The position numbers were made by a program, and so were the translations under genes. This document shows positions 34,725 to 45,852 of a DNA stretch of 64,000 bases, piece by piece. Below the pieces are notes generated by a model, which worked only from the letters and a program-made list of their open reading frames with translations, was not told the DNA's origin and did not search any database. The stretch comes from Penicillus capitatus (Eukaryota; Chlorophyta): contig OZ287696.1 of the NCBI GenBank assembly GCA_965649825.1, positions 744,001 to 808,000 on the forward strand, given 5' to 3'. The stretch's first letter is position 1. Every line of letters begins with the position of its first letter.

Positions 34725-35356
34725 GAAGTCGCTTGGTACACTATAGCAAACAATGATGTCGTTAGACTATGAGGAACAAGGCACAAGGCAGTCCATACTT
34801 GGAAGATTTTGTAAAGATAAGACTCCTCTCTTCGAGGTTTGCGTTGAATTTATTGGAGAACACGTGAAATCCAAGTGTCCTATGATATAGACAGGTACTG
34901 TAAATATCTTTTGCCGCCCCATCGTCCACAGCACCACATCCCCAAAAACACTCTTGCCTCCAGGACGCTGTCCCCAAAGATCGCATTAATCCAGACAGAA
35001 AGACTGCGTAGAAATCACGACGGACATCTTGAATTTCCAGTTGGCGATCGCAAACCAGAATACAGAAGGCGTAAAACTGGGCTCCTCGACACGACTGTTG
35101 GCGAACAAGAGGAAGACGCGTCTGTCGAGAGATGACGGTCTGCATTCCGTGACGCTCTATGTTGAAACGGGTCGCGACGCGTCTGAGGTTTTTCTTCTTG
35201 CCGGGTGTTATGCGGATGTGGGTTACCAGGTAGTGTGTCAGCGGTAGCGGTATCTTTATTGGCGCTCAATGTAGCTGTCGCTGTGCATTCAAGGACACCG
35301 ATGAATTGTTCTAACCGTCGTCGTCACAGATTCACAAATGTCCTACCCGTTGAGCA
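34725..35356. other. Unassigned stretch with competing ORFs
   Basis: About 630 bp between the acidic orphan and nicalin. Several overlapping frames are open on both strands. On the minus strand the reading KIPLPLTHYLVTHIRITPG followed by KKKNLRRVATRFNIERHG looks coding-like but extends into a frame without recognisable family. I assign no gene. Confidence 0.35.
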
Positions 35357-37246
35357 TTATGATTTCTTGCCGGGGGCCACAATTTTCTGCACAAAACCCT
35401 TTCCTCCACTGCTCGGTTTTTTCCCTCTCTGTTGTGGAGATTTCAACAAAGCAAACAGTGCGTTCCATCCTTGTGTAGCAACCTTCAGTCCAGTGAATAG
35501 CAACGTCAAGTAAACCATCACACCCACGAGCAGCATTAAGTCAACCAAGACACCAGCAGCCTTGAAGACGCCCATTTGAAAGACGATTCCATCATAGAGT
35601 GTGAACTCTGGATGCATTTTGAAGGACGTTGTCATCTCCCTATCCGTGTGCAGTTTCAAGAATCGGAACAGCGCTGCACCGAACGGATCTTCAGCAGTGG
35701 CAAAGGGAGCCATTTTGGGAACACTGCCCATGGAGGCAATCCATTTCTCAAGAAAGCGTGGCTCCAAGCCGGGCAAGGCATCCGATAAGTTCGCGAACGC
35801 AGGAAAGGTACGGCCCTCTTCTTCGTAGAGTCTCGTCGAAATGGCATGTCCGACGATCCTGATGGCACTGGCCAGTACTTTACGATCAACGACACTTGGT
35901 CGATCCAGCAGAGAGGCACGGAACATTGGGTTGTCTGCTTCGCCCAAACCGGACAGCGTCGCGCCCAGGAGTTTCTGGTGTGCCCAGTGCTCGTGTTCCC
36001 ACGTCATGTGTGGCAGTGCCAAGTTGATTTTCTTGTGGACCATGTGCATTGTTTTGCCTTCGTGTTGTGCCGCCTCCGAAAATCGACGATACCAATCGGC
36101 AACGATGGGATCTTTGGGCGGTTTTGAATAATGGAAGTAGAGCTCGTGATCCGTGATCACACTCGATATCGTATCCAGGGAAATGACGAATTCGATCGAA
36201 TCCAAGACTCGCGTTTCGGCGGACTTGATCCAGTACTTCAGTCCCATCATGTCCATTCCTCCTCCTCCGGTCAACAGAAAAAGGATATTGACAGGAGGAC
36301 GCGATGCGGCGTTTCTGTACAGAGATCCAAAGAGACGCATCAAAGAGAGGACGGCGACAACGCCAGAACCATTTCCGCCTCCCGGCTTTCCAGGAGCAGC
36401 ACTGAAATCATCGTAATGTGCAGAAATCACGATGGTCGGAGCAGATGGTTTTCCTGGCTTGCCTCCCTATACGTCATCCATTGAGTGATTTCTACGGCAG
36501 GGTCTACCATCACCTCTGACCCCAGCAGCCATCCTTCATAGTTTGTCATCGTTGCCTGCTTTAGCGGCGCTGCATTTGGACTGCGAAAACATTACCCCTT
36601 CTCAGTTATGCACACAGCAGTTGTCGGCGCCTACTTCTTAACTTGCAGCAGATATCCTCCGTTTGCACTCGTAGGAGGTCTCCCTGCCGCAATATCTTTG
36701 TCGATCATCGTCATCTAGATGTACACACATTTCGAAACAGGCTTCTACGGAGTGACCCACAATGCTCTGAAGTTCTTCTGTCTCTTCAATGAAGTATATG
36801 GGTATGGCGATGGACTTGAGAATAAGAAATTTCTCCAGTTTGGAAAAGAGATCGATATCGATCTCTTCGATGGACTCTGCCGATGCATTTATTGGAGGCA
36901 GCAAGAACACCAATCCAGCCACCCCTACCGACGGGTCCAATATCTCTTTGACAAGTTGAAGAGTAGCTTCTCTGACTGGCAGTAGCACAACACTGCGAAA
37001 TAGTTTTGCCCCTTCTCTTTTCAGTGTAGCGTACTGGCCACGATAACGGTCGTGGAAGGAGACAGAGAACAATGTCCTTACCTGTGCGAGACGGACAGTG
37101 CGGGAGCCTGCAGGGATACCGTCTTGATCGTACTGAACGAGGCGATAGGCTTGGAAGACAGAGGCGGCATGCGTTCCGAAGAGGAGGCAAAGAAAGTGGG
37201 TGGCAAACAGAAAGGGCAGCGACCCAGTTAACCTTCGCGCCGTCAT
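35357..37246 (-). CDS. NCLN: Nicalin (ER membrane, BOS complex)
   Basis: ER membrane glycoprotein of the nicastrin/aminopeptidase fold, partner of NOMO and TMEM147 in the multipass-translocon BOS complex. An N-terminal signal peptide (FLFATHFLCLLFGTHA) precedes FQAYRLVQYDQDGIPAGSR, the nicalin Y-x2-QYDL-x-G motif. Then ISAHYDDFSAAP, NILFLLTGGGGMDMMGLKYW, MVHKKINLALPHMTWEHEHW and a C-terminal membrane span (GVLVDLMLLVGVMVYLTLLF) match the family end to end. Introns: 48 nt after TVRLAQ, about 47 nt after LQSI, about 54 nt after LLQVK (phase 2) and 47 nt before GGKPGKPSAPT. Start at 37246 (MTARRLTG). NOMO and TMEM147 are not in the window. Confidence 0.92.
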
Positions 37247-37953
37247 CTTTGAAATCAAGACCTGCATAAATGAAACAAGTTCCGCACAATAGTCTAACGA
37301 AGCAGTTGGGTGACTTTCACGGTTGGTGATTAAGTATCCCGAAGGCACTTGTCTGTTGCATGAAGAGGAAAGGAAAAGCAGCCGGAGCAAAGAAGAATGC
37401 ACTGTTCCATATAGGATGTCCAAGAGCAGATATCTGATACTTTGATGCCTTCAGATCGACGACCTTTAGGACGAACACCCATGTGCCATCTAACAGTGGG
37501 ATAGGCTTCTTACTTACTGCCAAGTGACCCGTGCCAGTTATCACAACTCATCGATCATCTGTTCAAGATGACTTTCTGAATGGTAGCTGGTATGAACGTG
37601 TCGATGCGGCAGGGCCAAGAGGATGGACGAGAACAGTGACGGTAGACAGTTATTTAGACGCATATGGAGTGGGTTGGCCGATGATTTGATCCGTGCTTGA
37701 TCTATCTTGGCTGTCTTGCAGCAGGTCGATGCGATCTGTCAGGTGACGTTTTCTTTGGCAAGAGAAGACGCGTTCTGTTCTCTCCAAAAAATCGATCTTA
37801 TCTTAAAACGACAACAGTTTGGATGTGTCAGACTGATGCAAGTCGCATAACGAGTGATGCGAGTCACGCATTTCTAGTACATGGAATAAACGTCAGTGAC
37901 GTACTGCACTTCTTCCTCACGAAAGCTGAATGTCCAGTCAGCAGTACGGTCAG
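37247..37953. other. Intergenic with a lipocalin/FABP-like fragment
   Basis: About 700 bp between the nicalin start and the end of the first sulfotransferase. A plus-strand frame at 37560-37689 reads FLNGSWYERVDAAG then VTVDSYLDAYGVGWPM, which recalls the N-terminus of fatty-acid-binding/lipocalin proteins, but it has no start codon and I cannot find following exons. Probably a fragment or chance. Confidence 0.3.
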
Positions 37954-39059
37954 CTATCCAAATTTTCTGCCGAGCTCCTTGTTGATGCCTGCTCTCATGG
38001 CATCGTATGATTCGTATCCTGTATCCTCGAACATGACGCTCTTCCATCTCTTATCAATCTTTTGCAAAACGCGTTCGGCCATAAGGGTAGTTGCTTCACC
38101 CAAGACACCCTTTCTAACTTTGCCACTGTTTTCTGTCAATCCAGCATTCTTGGGAAGGCCACCGATTTCATTTGTCGCCAGTTTAAGTGGATGCTCATCG
38201 AACTTGTTTCGATGTTGCTTCATGAAATCGAAACTTGCCTAAGAACAGAATGCGATACGCTAGACGACCAGGAATCGGGTACCTGATGCACGACTAGCTC
38301 TTGGAGCTCCTTGTCTCCACTTCCGATATCCAGAAAGTCTGCGATCAGGCGAACGCACTCTCTCAGATCTTGATGCAGGTCTTCATAGTGCAGCCACAAG
38401 ACGTTCTCATCATGGCGATGAGGATACCAACTCCCTGAATGGAAGCTGATCAAATCAATGGAGCAAGAAGCTTTGAAGAACTATACAGATGTGGTGGATT
38501 TGTGAGGAGCTTTCCGTGTTCGATACAGGAACTCCACGTCTCAGGTAAAAATGATCGACGAATTCCTCGACGCTGATCGTCCCAGCCTCAAAATACCAGT
38601 TCTCGAAGAAATAGTAAAATGATAGAGCCGCATCACAAGGTCGACTGTTTTGAACAAGGGACTAAACATCTTGTCCGTGTTTCTGTCGATATCTCACCGT
38701 ACGACGACGATATATTTTCCTGCCCCTTTGGGACACTGCGGGTACCAGAAGTGCGTCTTGTACATTCGCGGTAAGAATGGCTGCGGCGCTTGCAGGTCGT
38801 CATATCCATAGGCACTCGCCATTTCCAAACAGGGAATCACTAACGAGATTTCTTCGAAATCCATGTTGCCTTTGGAGCGCAGTCCGTGACAGATCTGCTG
38901 AACCCACGTGGTTCCCGATTTTGATGCTGTGGAAACGATCACGTCAGTGTCCGTGGGCTTGAAGTCCAGTCCTATTTGAAAATGACTCTTCGGATAGCAC
39001 AGACGGAGCTTTTCCAGCATCTGACGCACGCTCGCCGACGGTCCCTCCGTTTGCGCCAT
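37954..39059 (-). CDS. Cytosolic-type sulfotransferase, copy 1
   Basis: Sulfotransf_1 family enzyme transferring sulfate from PAPS to a hydroxyl or amine. The 5'-phosphosulfate loop is TASKSGTTWVQQ; a helical segment CLEMASAYGYDD follows, then FLPRMYKTHFWYPQCPKGAGKYI with the family KTH and VVVR motifs. After a 54 nt intron come ENWYFEAGTISVEEFVDHF, then VLWLHYEDLHQDLRE and FLDIGSG. The 3' end has FDFMKQHRNKFDEH and KVRKGVLGEATTL, equivalent to the SULT RKGxxGDWK PAPS-binding motif. Four exons, introns of about 44-54 nt. Start at 39059 (MAQTEGPS). No lesion seen. Acceptor substrate unknown. Tandem with copy 2. Confidence 0.85.
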
Positions 39060-40263
39060 CCTTCCACTGAAAGTCAAAGACTGTTAATATGATTGAATGA
39101 TTAGTTACGCAGAGACGATTACGATGATGTTTTCTGTCTCCGATCGTCCCACTAAAAGCACATCTGTTAGAGGGAACATACTTGCCGTCGCTTCGAATCT
39201 AAATATGTGAAGAAAATGAGCGCGCGCATGGTTCATGCTTCACACAGATCATCAGTGATAGGACTTGGCACATACACATTCAAAACGACCTCTCTGTCGA
39301 ATCTTTTTCGTTTCGCAGCAGTTTCTAAACACGGAAGAGCAATCTCCCGGCGTCACTTTTTTCCTCGACAAAAAACTAGATGGTCGTTTGCTCAGGAACA
39401 AGGCCAACCACTTCGATCTTTCTTTTCAATCTCGGTCAATTCACTCATCGCACCTTTAAGCTTCTATAGCAGCACGTCGATCATGTCGTCTTGTTCTCGA
39501 TAATGCTGGACCCTTCGCTATTTCGTAATAAAACTAATATTACCACGTCTGGTTCGTTTGTGTTCATCGTCGATATCGCAGAGCTCCAAATCGACGAAAA
39601 AACCGTTTTCGAGTTCCCCCTTCTATCATCCATTCTTAGTTTTACGTTCTTTAGTGTCATTACTACGAGAGGGCGCTTACATTCTATTTACAGCAAGATT
39701 TCAGTCCAAATGCCAGGAAGTGCAGGAAAACAAAGGTGTGTTTTGAAAAGTGTCGGAACTAAAACCAGTCAGGAACATGTGAAAACCGAATTGTTCTAGC
39801 TCCGTCTTATTACACTATCCAGAACAAACGCGTCGCGAACGGAATGCAGTGAGTTGTGAGAAATGCAATCGCCAGTGTTGCATTGATACCTGCACGCGTT
39901 GCAAAGAGGTGTCGGGCGGCGTCATTCCGATGCGGACGATCACATCGTCGACGGTAAGTTGCTAATAGCTCAGAGTGAATGCGAACAAGGCGTCGTCAGT
40001 GCTCAAGTCAACGAATTCATTCATCAGAGGAATTGTTTCCAGGAAAACTTCCACTGTATAGAACGATGCGTCATCTTCGGATATTTGGTAGCTCTTCTGT
40101 TGTCTTTGCAATGAGAACACAGTCTGACATTGCCCCTCGACGACAATATCGACTTCCGACACTATATCACCAACGCATTCGGGACATTCGTAACCGGCTC
40201 AGAACGTAAAGAACGACGCTTTTGCACATGAAAGCTGAATGTCCAGTCAGCAAGAACAGTAAG
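39060..40263. other. Unresolved region between the two sulfotransferases
   Basis: About 1.2 kb. On the minus strand VEGQCQTVFSLQRQQKSYQI, TVEVFLETIPLMNEFVDL and QLTVDDVIVRIGMTPPDT (40140-39890) read as protein but are separated by an in-frame TAG; a 30 nt GC-AG intron could remove it. Further along, KLKGAMSELTEIEKKDRS (about 39420) is coiled-coil-like, again with TAG codons in frame. On the plus strand, CEKCNRQCCIDTCTRC (39860) is Cys-rich. I could not assemble a complete gene on either strand. A decayed gene or an intron-rich small gene is possible. Confidence 0.35.
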
Positions 40264-41370
40264 TTATCCGAATTTTCTGCCGAGCTCCTTGTTGATGCCT
40301 GCTCTCATGGCATCGTATGATTCGTATCCTGTATCCTCGAACATGACGCTCTTCCATTTTTCGTCAATCTTCTGCAGAATGCTTTCTGGAATGTGCGTTT
40401 TCCCTTCCCCTGTGGCGCCTTTTCGGACCTTCCCGCCGTGTCCTGTCAACCCGTGATTCTCGGGTAGGCCAGCATTCCTGTTTTTCATCAATTTAAGTGG
40501 ATGATCATCGAACTTGGTTCGATGTTGCTTCATGAAATCGAAACTTGCCTAAGAACAGAATGCGATACGCTGGACGACCAGGAATCGGATACCTGATGCA
40601 CGACTAGGTCTTGGAGCTCCTCGTCTCCACTTCCGATATCCAGAAAGTCTGCGATCAGGCGAACGCACTCTCTCAGATCTTGATGCAGGTCTTCATAGTG
40701 CAGCCACAAGACGTTCTCATCATGGCGATGAGGATACCAACTCCCTGAATGGCAACTGATCAAATCAATGGAGCAAGAAGCATTGAACGGCTGTACAGAT
40801 GTGGTGGATTTGTGATGACTCTTCCATATCTGATGCTGGAACCCCACGTTTCAAATATATGTGTTCAAGGAATTCCTCAATGCTAATGGTCCCAGCCTCA
40901 AACGTCCAGTTTTCCATGAAATGGAAATATGATAGAGCCGCATCACAAGGTCGACTGTTTCGAAACAAGGAACTAAACATCTTGTGTTTGTTTCTGTCGA
41001 TGCCTCACCGTACGACGATGATATATTTTCCAGCTCGCTTGGGACAGTGAGGGTACCAGAAATGCGTCTTGTACATTCGTGGTAAGAATGGCTGCGGCGC
41101 TTGCAGGTCGTCATATCCATAGGCACTCGCCATTTCCAGGAATGGAATCACCAATGAGATTTCTTCGAAATCCATATTGCCTTTAGAGCGCAGTCCGTGA
41201 CAGATTTGTTGAACCCACGTCGTTCCAGACTTTGTGGCTGTGGAAAGAATGACGTCCGTGGCCGTAGGCTTAAAGTCTAATCCTTTTCTCCAGCTTTCGC
41301 TGGGGAAAAACATGCGCCGTTTTTCCCGAAGGCGACGAATGCCGGCAGGAACGTCGTTCGATTGCTCCAT
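40264..41370 (-). CDS. Cytosolic-type sulfotransferase, copy 2
   Basis: Tandem paralogue of the gene at 37954-39059, same four-exon structure. PAPS loop TATKSGTTWVQQ, identical GNMDFEEISLVIPFLEM, KTHFWYPHCPKRAGKYI, ENWTFEAGTISIEEFLEH, VLWLHYEDLHQDLRE and the 3' KVRKGATGEGKTH motif are all present. The middle exons are nearly identical to copy 1, while the first exon (ESWRKGLDFKPTATD) and the last (NRNAGLPENHGLTGHGGK) have diverged. Start set at 41370 (MEQSNDVPAG); an in-frame ATG lies upstream at 41454. No lesion seen, so both copies are probably functional with different substrates. Confidence 0.85.
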
Positions 41371-41506
41371 CCTTTTCACTGACGTCCAGGAAGATTGTTC
41401 ATCAAACGGTAAAGGAAAAATTGACGCGTGTACGGCGTGGTTCACGATCTTCATATATCATCAGCTACAGATTTTTTCAGATACTTGCGCGTCACAATGA
41501 CAACAG

Positions 41507-42550
41507 TCACTTGCGAATCCTCTTCCATTTCACAGAAACCGTTCCATCTGGTAGAGTGACCTTCTTGTATTCCTCTCCTTTCTGCAAAAGACTCCACAAC
41601 ATCATCTTTTGTTTCGATTCAAGGCAATTTACCGCCATTTCTTTCTTTAGCCTCAGTTCACTCTCCACAGCTTTGAGTTGCTGCAGCAGCTCGATCTTAC
41701 TACGCAGCTCTTGATATTGCCGTGCGCGTTCCCTAAATCAACTCCTTTATGCCGATCGTCGAAACGGTCCTACATCCTATTCTCTTTTAACTTCCCTTGA
41801 TCTCCTACAGGGAATTGCGTCGTTGCCATTGAGTTCTTCATCTCTTTTCGCCTGGGTCGATTATATCGCCGTTGTAGACATTCCTTTGGCGTGCTAAAAA
41901 ACTCTGTCTCTGTCCACTTCTCTATCTCCGATACATCATCCAAGAATACGAGATGTCGATTTGCTGAAACGCATCCCAAAAGATGTAACCTCCCACGAAG
42001 TCTGTCGACATTCTACACCAAGAACACAATCGATTGGCGCATTCTGTTTACAAGTCTTCGTCCCGCCTTCGTCTCTTGCTGAATGCGTAACTGGATGAAT
42101 GCGAGGTCTTTGCTCTTGAGGGCTAACTCCTCTTCTGGAGTGCACTTCTGATCAAAGCTACGCAACAACGAGGCAATGTTTGCTCACTGACACATTATCC
42201 CTGTCGAAGGGAATCGTAACCTGATCGGGATGCCACTCTTGGTTCGTTCGTGCTCCATGGAAAAATGAAATTCATTTGGATTCCGCTCCTCTGCCTCTCT
42301 TTGAAGCCTCTGTCACGCAATGTCAGACAATCTCCCCCTCGTATGCGAATCGAATTTATACCTCGAGCTCTGCCCTGTGCTCATGGTGTTTCTGAGCTCG
42401 TTCAACATAGTCCTTGTGTTTTTCGAGCAAACCTAGTCGCTTGCGCGACGATCTGTGCTATGCACTTAGAGAGGAGAGATCGCGTCGTGCTTACGGCTGC
42501 GTTCTTTCTCGATAGCTTTTGCGTTTAAGATATTTTCGTAACGACGACAT
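41507..42550 (-). CDS. UTP11: UTP11, U3 snoRNP / SSU processome protein
   Basis: Nucleolar protein needed for 18S rRNA maturation. The N-terminus MSSLRKYLKRKSYRERTQP leading to RKRLGLLEKHKDYVERAQ matches the UTP11 QREHRERSQPGFRKHLGLLEKKKDY signature. Next come EAEERNPNEFHFSM, LRIQQETK joined to NVDRLRGRLHLLG (family KKIERLKSELHLLD), HLVFLDDVSEIEKW and YNRPRR. The end is RARQYQELRSKIELLQQL ... VKWKRIRK. Introns: 42 nt (phase 2) after RTQP, two of about 52-63 nt, and a 54 nt intron after QQETK that starts with GC (gcgggacg...gtgtag). Without this GC-AG splice a TAG would interrupt the frame. The frame is otherwise intact. Confidence 0.85.
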
Positions 42551-42632
42551 CCAGCGTGGTCAGAATGACGGGACAGGTGAAAGGTGTCGCGTGCTCAGCT
42601 CGTTGTCTTTTCCGCTTTTGGCACTTGTCTTT

Positions 42633-43534
42633 ATGGAACGGAAGTCCGAGAAGAAAGAAATTCCTCCCGATATTTCCCCGGTATGACATCGTTATTATCC
42701 CATGGTCGATACTGCGTGCGTTCGTTCGTTCATTTGCGCACGAACCTTCAGGTTGAAGGAGGCGACGACGAAGCGGGTGATGATGACTGGGTGGATGTCG
42801 AATCCTTGCAGTCTGTTGATTCTGTTGGCGAGGCTGCGGAGATGACGGCGATGCCAAGACGCGAAGACGATGATGATTCCGTGTCAAGTGAGTCGGATGG
42901 CGAAGCGGCCGATGCATTTATCCGACAGAACAGAAGCACCTCACCAAAACAGCTAGCCACGTCCGTTCATGCACCGACGGATGGCACTTCGTCACCACGT
43001 GACGTACGATTCTTTCTCTTCGAAGACAGACGATGAGAAACGTGACGGACGACGAATTGTGTGTAGAAATGTCCAAGGTGGTGGCGTGCATTGAAACGCA
43101 TGTATGAGAAGGCGATGACCAGTGCTGCCCGTATTGTACAGCCCATGCGATGGTCACTGTTGAAATGGCTGATTCCAAAGACAACAACAGAGCAACACCC
43201 CGTCAAAGGACATACAGTATGTATGCATTGTTCTCGCTGAGTGAGACAGGGTCATTCAATGCAGTTGGGAGAATCCATGGTGTCTTTTGATTGGTGGAGT
43301 CTGGTGGTACATGGAAGCATGGTTGCGAGTCTGATGGCATGCACTGGCGTCATGATGCAAACAATAGAGCACGGAGCAAAGGAATCGGTCGCCGTGAGAA
43401 GGTTCCCTCTCATCCAAAGATGACCATCCATGTCCGTTCTTTCTGTTGAGCAGGATTTTGACTTGAACTGTTTCGATGAGCTGATTGTCAACGACCAGGA
43501 CCGACCGACCGATCGACCTCAAAATGAGGCCTGA
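42633..43534 (+). CDS. Small acidic membrane protein, unknown
   Basis: Five exons join in frame by GT-AG introns of 71, 63, 48 and about 68 nt. The product starts MERKSEKKEIPPDISP, then an acidic region (DDEAGDDDWVDVESLQS, RREDDDDSVSSESDGE), a basic helical stretch (KCPRWWRALKRMYEKAM, RWSLLKWLIPK), one likely membrane span (WWSLVVHGSMVASLMAC continuing TGVMM) and a hydrophilic end (FDLNCFDELIVNDQD). About 235 residues. Consistent phase-0 junctions support a real gene, but I recognise no family. Divergent from UTP11, with starts 82 bp apart. Confidence 0.6.
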
Positions 43535-43827
43535 GAAATGCATGAGTCAGTTTTGCTGTGTATCTATCGAAGCATCATGAGCATCGCCGACGGTGTGCTC
43601 CCGACAGCTGTGTTTATATCGCATCGAAACTGATCTATCTGACGATGAGCTGAAAGTGTGACGACATGATTTGTGGGGTTTCATGCGCGGGTGGGGTGTA
43701 CGATAAAGGCGAAGCACGTTTGCTGACGTTTACATACTTTACGCTGCTGTGTAACATCAAACTCTTTTCTTTGAGTGTCATAGCATATGCCCATCCGGTG
43801 TGTTCTCTTAACGCGACCGACAGGCTT
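43535..43827. other. Short intergenic, nothing recognised
   Basis: Just under 300 bp between the convergent membrane orphan and coiled-coil gene. Confidence 0.4.
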
Positions 43828-45360
43828 TCAGGGGCGACCGCGTCGTGGTTGTCGTGCGATCTTTGGCTTTGAGGCTTTACCGTTTTCGATCATGCGCCCC
43901 TTGTGCCCTCCTTTCGTCCCAGCAACATCCGTTCCACGATTCAGGATGGCCATTGGATCAGTGAGCTCCTCCGTGACGACCGCACGATTCTGCACTCCGA
44001 TCTGATCGCCCCACGGAAGTGCCTTTTCGACATTATTCTGAAAACTTGTTTCCATGGACTGAATCAATGTCCTCTGTGCCTGTGTCGTATAGGCATTCGC
44101 CGCCGTCAGCGATGCCTGCAATACGAGGCCATGTTCACGACCGACGTGCAGACGATCCATCAATCTGTCCATCTTGTCACGTGTGGAATCCAAATCTCGC
44201 TTTCTCTCCGTCACCTCAGCCTTTGCTTCGATAACGGCAGCGGCCGTGATCTCTGCTTGCTGTCTCCATCGTTCCATCTCGTCCGACAGCAGCTTTGTCC
44301 GGATAATGAGCTCCTGTCGAACGCGCTCGAGCTCCAGACCAAGTACGGAGATTCTCTTCTGGTACTCCGTTTCGAGTTTGGCTGTCTCTGCACGCTCAGA
44401 CGCCCGAACGCGTTCCTCTGCCGTTTTCAGGTTCTCAGTCGCTTTCTGCGCCTCCTCTCGCGCTGCAGAAGCTTCTGCATCCAACTGATGGCGCATGTCT
44501 TCCAGTTCTTGACGTTCCTACATCGACACGTCGTCTCTTTTCGCCTTCTCAGGTTTCGATCTAAAGGGCAATACGGATTCTGTTTTGAGGATTTGTTGTT
44601 CGATCTCGGCCTCTCGGTCTTGTTGGCGACGAACGACGGCATCGAACTCTTTCCGCAATTGCAGTTCGTTCTGTAGAGATTCCTCCAGCTGCCGCTCGCA
44701 ATTCTTTCGCGCTTCCTCTTCTGTATGAAGATGACGTTCCATTCGCATCAACATATCTTCCAGTTCCTGCAAGGAGACGATGTGTGCTATACGCGCAGAG
44801 ACAAGGACGTCTACTTTTCTGGCGGCGACCTCTCGCTTGACAGCCTCTTCGAGTTCGGCAATGACGTCTTTCTGTTTCTTGAGTTGCTTTCTGTTGTCTG
44901 CCTCGCTATTGTCCACTGCCTTCGTTATTGATGATCCATTCATAGGTTTCTTCGCCGATGTCGATTGCGCTTCTGCGTGTTCCTCTGCGTCCGCAGTCAC
45001 TTCGTTGTTCCCCGGCTTGTTTTGTTTCGCGTTCGCGTTTGTCTCGACTGTCGACAGGTCTGCGCTTAATTCCGTCGGCGCATCAGGTTGTCGAGGTGGA
45101 AAAGATGGCGGCAGTGATTCGTCAGCCGTTTCTGAATGGGCGACCGGGTTTACAAACGAAACTTCCTGAACTGCATCTGTCTGTGCAGCAGCGTCTAATT
45201 GAAGATCGTCCTCTTCGTTTTCCTGTGAATAAAAGAGTTGGCAAAGAAGTTGGTAAAACAACGCGACGCGACGCGATGCTCCATCGTTCGGCACACGGAT
45301 CAACAACGAAGAGAATTCTTGACGCGCAGAACGAGGAATCGAACAAACGAGGTATACCAT
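43828..45360 (-). CDS. Long coiled-coil protein, unknown
   Basis: Two open frames join by a 57 nt phase-0 intron (gtattgcc...gatgtag) so that LKTES is followed by ERQELEDMRHQLDAEASA. The result is about 480 residues. The first third is Ala/Glu/Pro-rich and probably disordered (SLPPSFPPRQPDAPTELS). The rest is nearly continuous coiled coil (LKKQKDVIAELEEAVKREV, MERHLHTEEEARKNCERQ, LETEYQKRISVLGLELER, KRDLDSTRDKMDRLM). The tail is basic (KGGHKGRMIENGKASKPK). No diagnostic motif for a named family; a cytoskeletal or centrosomal role is possible but not supported. The start at 45360 and the first 50 residues are uncertain. Confidence 0.6.
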
Positions 45361-45528
45361 GACGGCTGTGCTCTTCCTTGCGATTCCGTGGAGGTGTAAA
45401 TGAGCTCAGTCTGTGCAATACAGTGATGAACTGTCGCCGTCCTTAAGCGTTGAGGTTTCTTGGATGGTTCAAATACTTACAAGCGTTTCGATAGAAAGAT
45501 CCACGTAGGACAGGTTGTGGCATTCACG

Positions 45529-45801
45529 TCACGAGATACGCAACGTATCCCACTCATGCAGACAACAAATCATTTGAAGTTCTGGACAGCGCTCCCAGAC
45601 AGCTCTGTCCAACAATCCTGCTCGTTTAGAGCATAGTCTTGGGAGCAGATGGTGCGAAGGAGTTATCGAGTTCTGGCGAGAAAGATGTCTGAGTAGTCGA
45701 AAGTGGCTTCTTTGTAGAAGAGCCTCACTGTATTTATCAAATTTCGGCACGAGAACAAGTTCTGTGTGACCCAGAAGCTGACAGACACCATTCTTCTCCA
45801 T
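45529..45801 (-). CDS. Hypothetical 90-codon ORF
   Basis: ATG-initiated single frame (MEKNGVCQLLGHTELVLVPK ... LLDRAVWERCPELQMICC). No family recognised and no supporting context; it lies between the coiled-coil gene and the inverted repeat. It could be real or a chance frame. Confidence 0.25.
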   Translation of the reverse strand: MEKNGVCQLLGHTELVLVPKFDKYSEALLQRSHFRLLRHLSRQNSITPSHHLLPRLCSKRAGLLDRAVWERCPELQMICCLHEWDTLRIS

Positions 45802-45852
45802 TCAAAACACGTTTCCTCTTACAAACGGTCATTTTAAGATTCAGAACACAAT

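Noticed and set aside
41507-42550. UTP11 as a pseudogene with an amber codon
   Set aside because: A 54 nt GC-AG intron removes the TAG and restores the exact family alignment.
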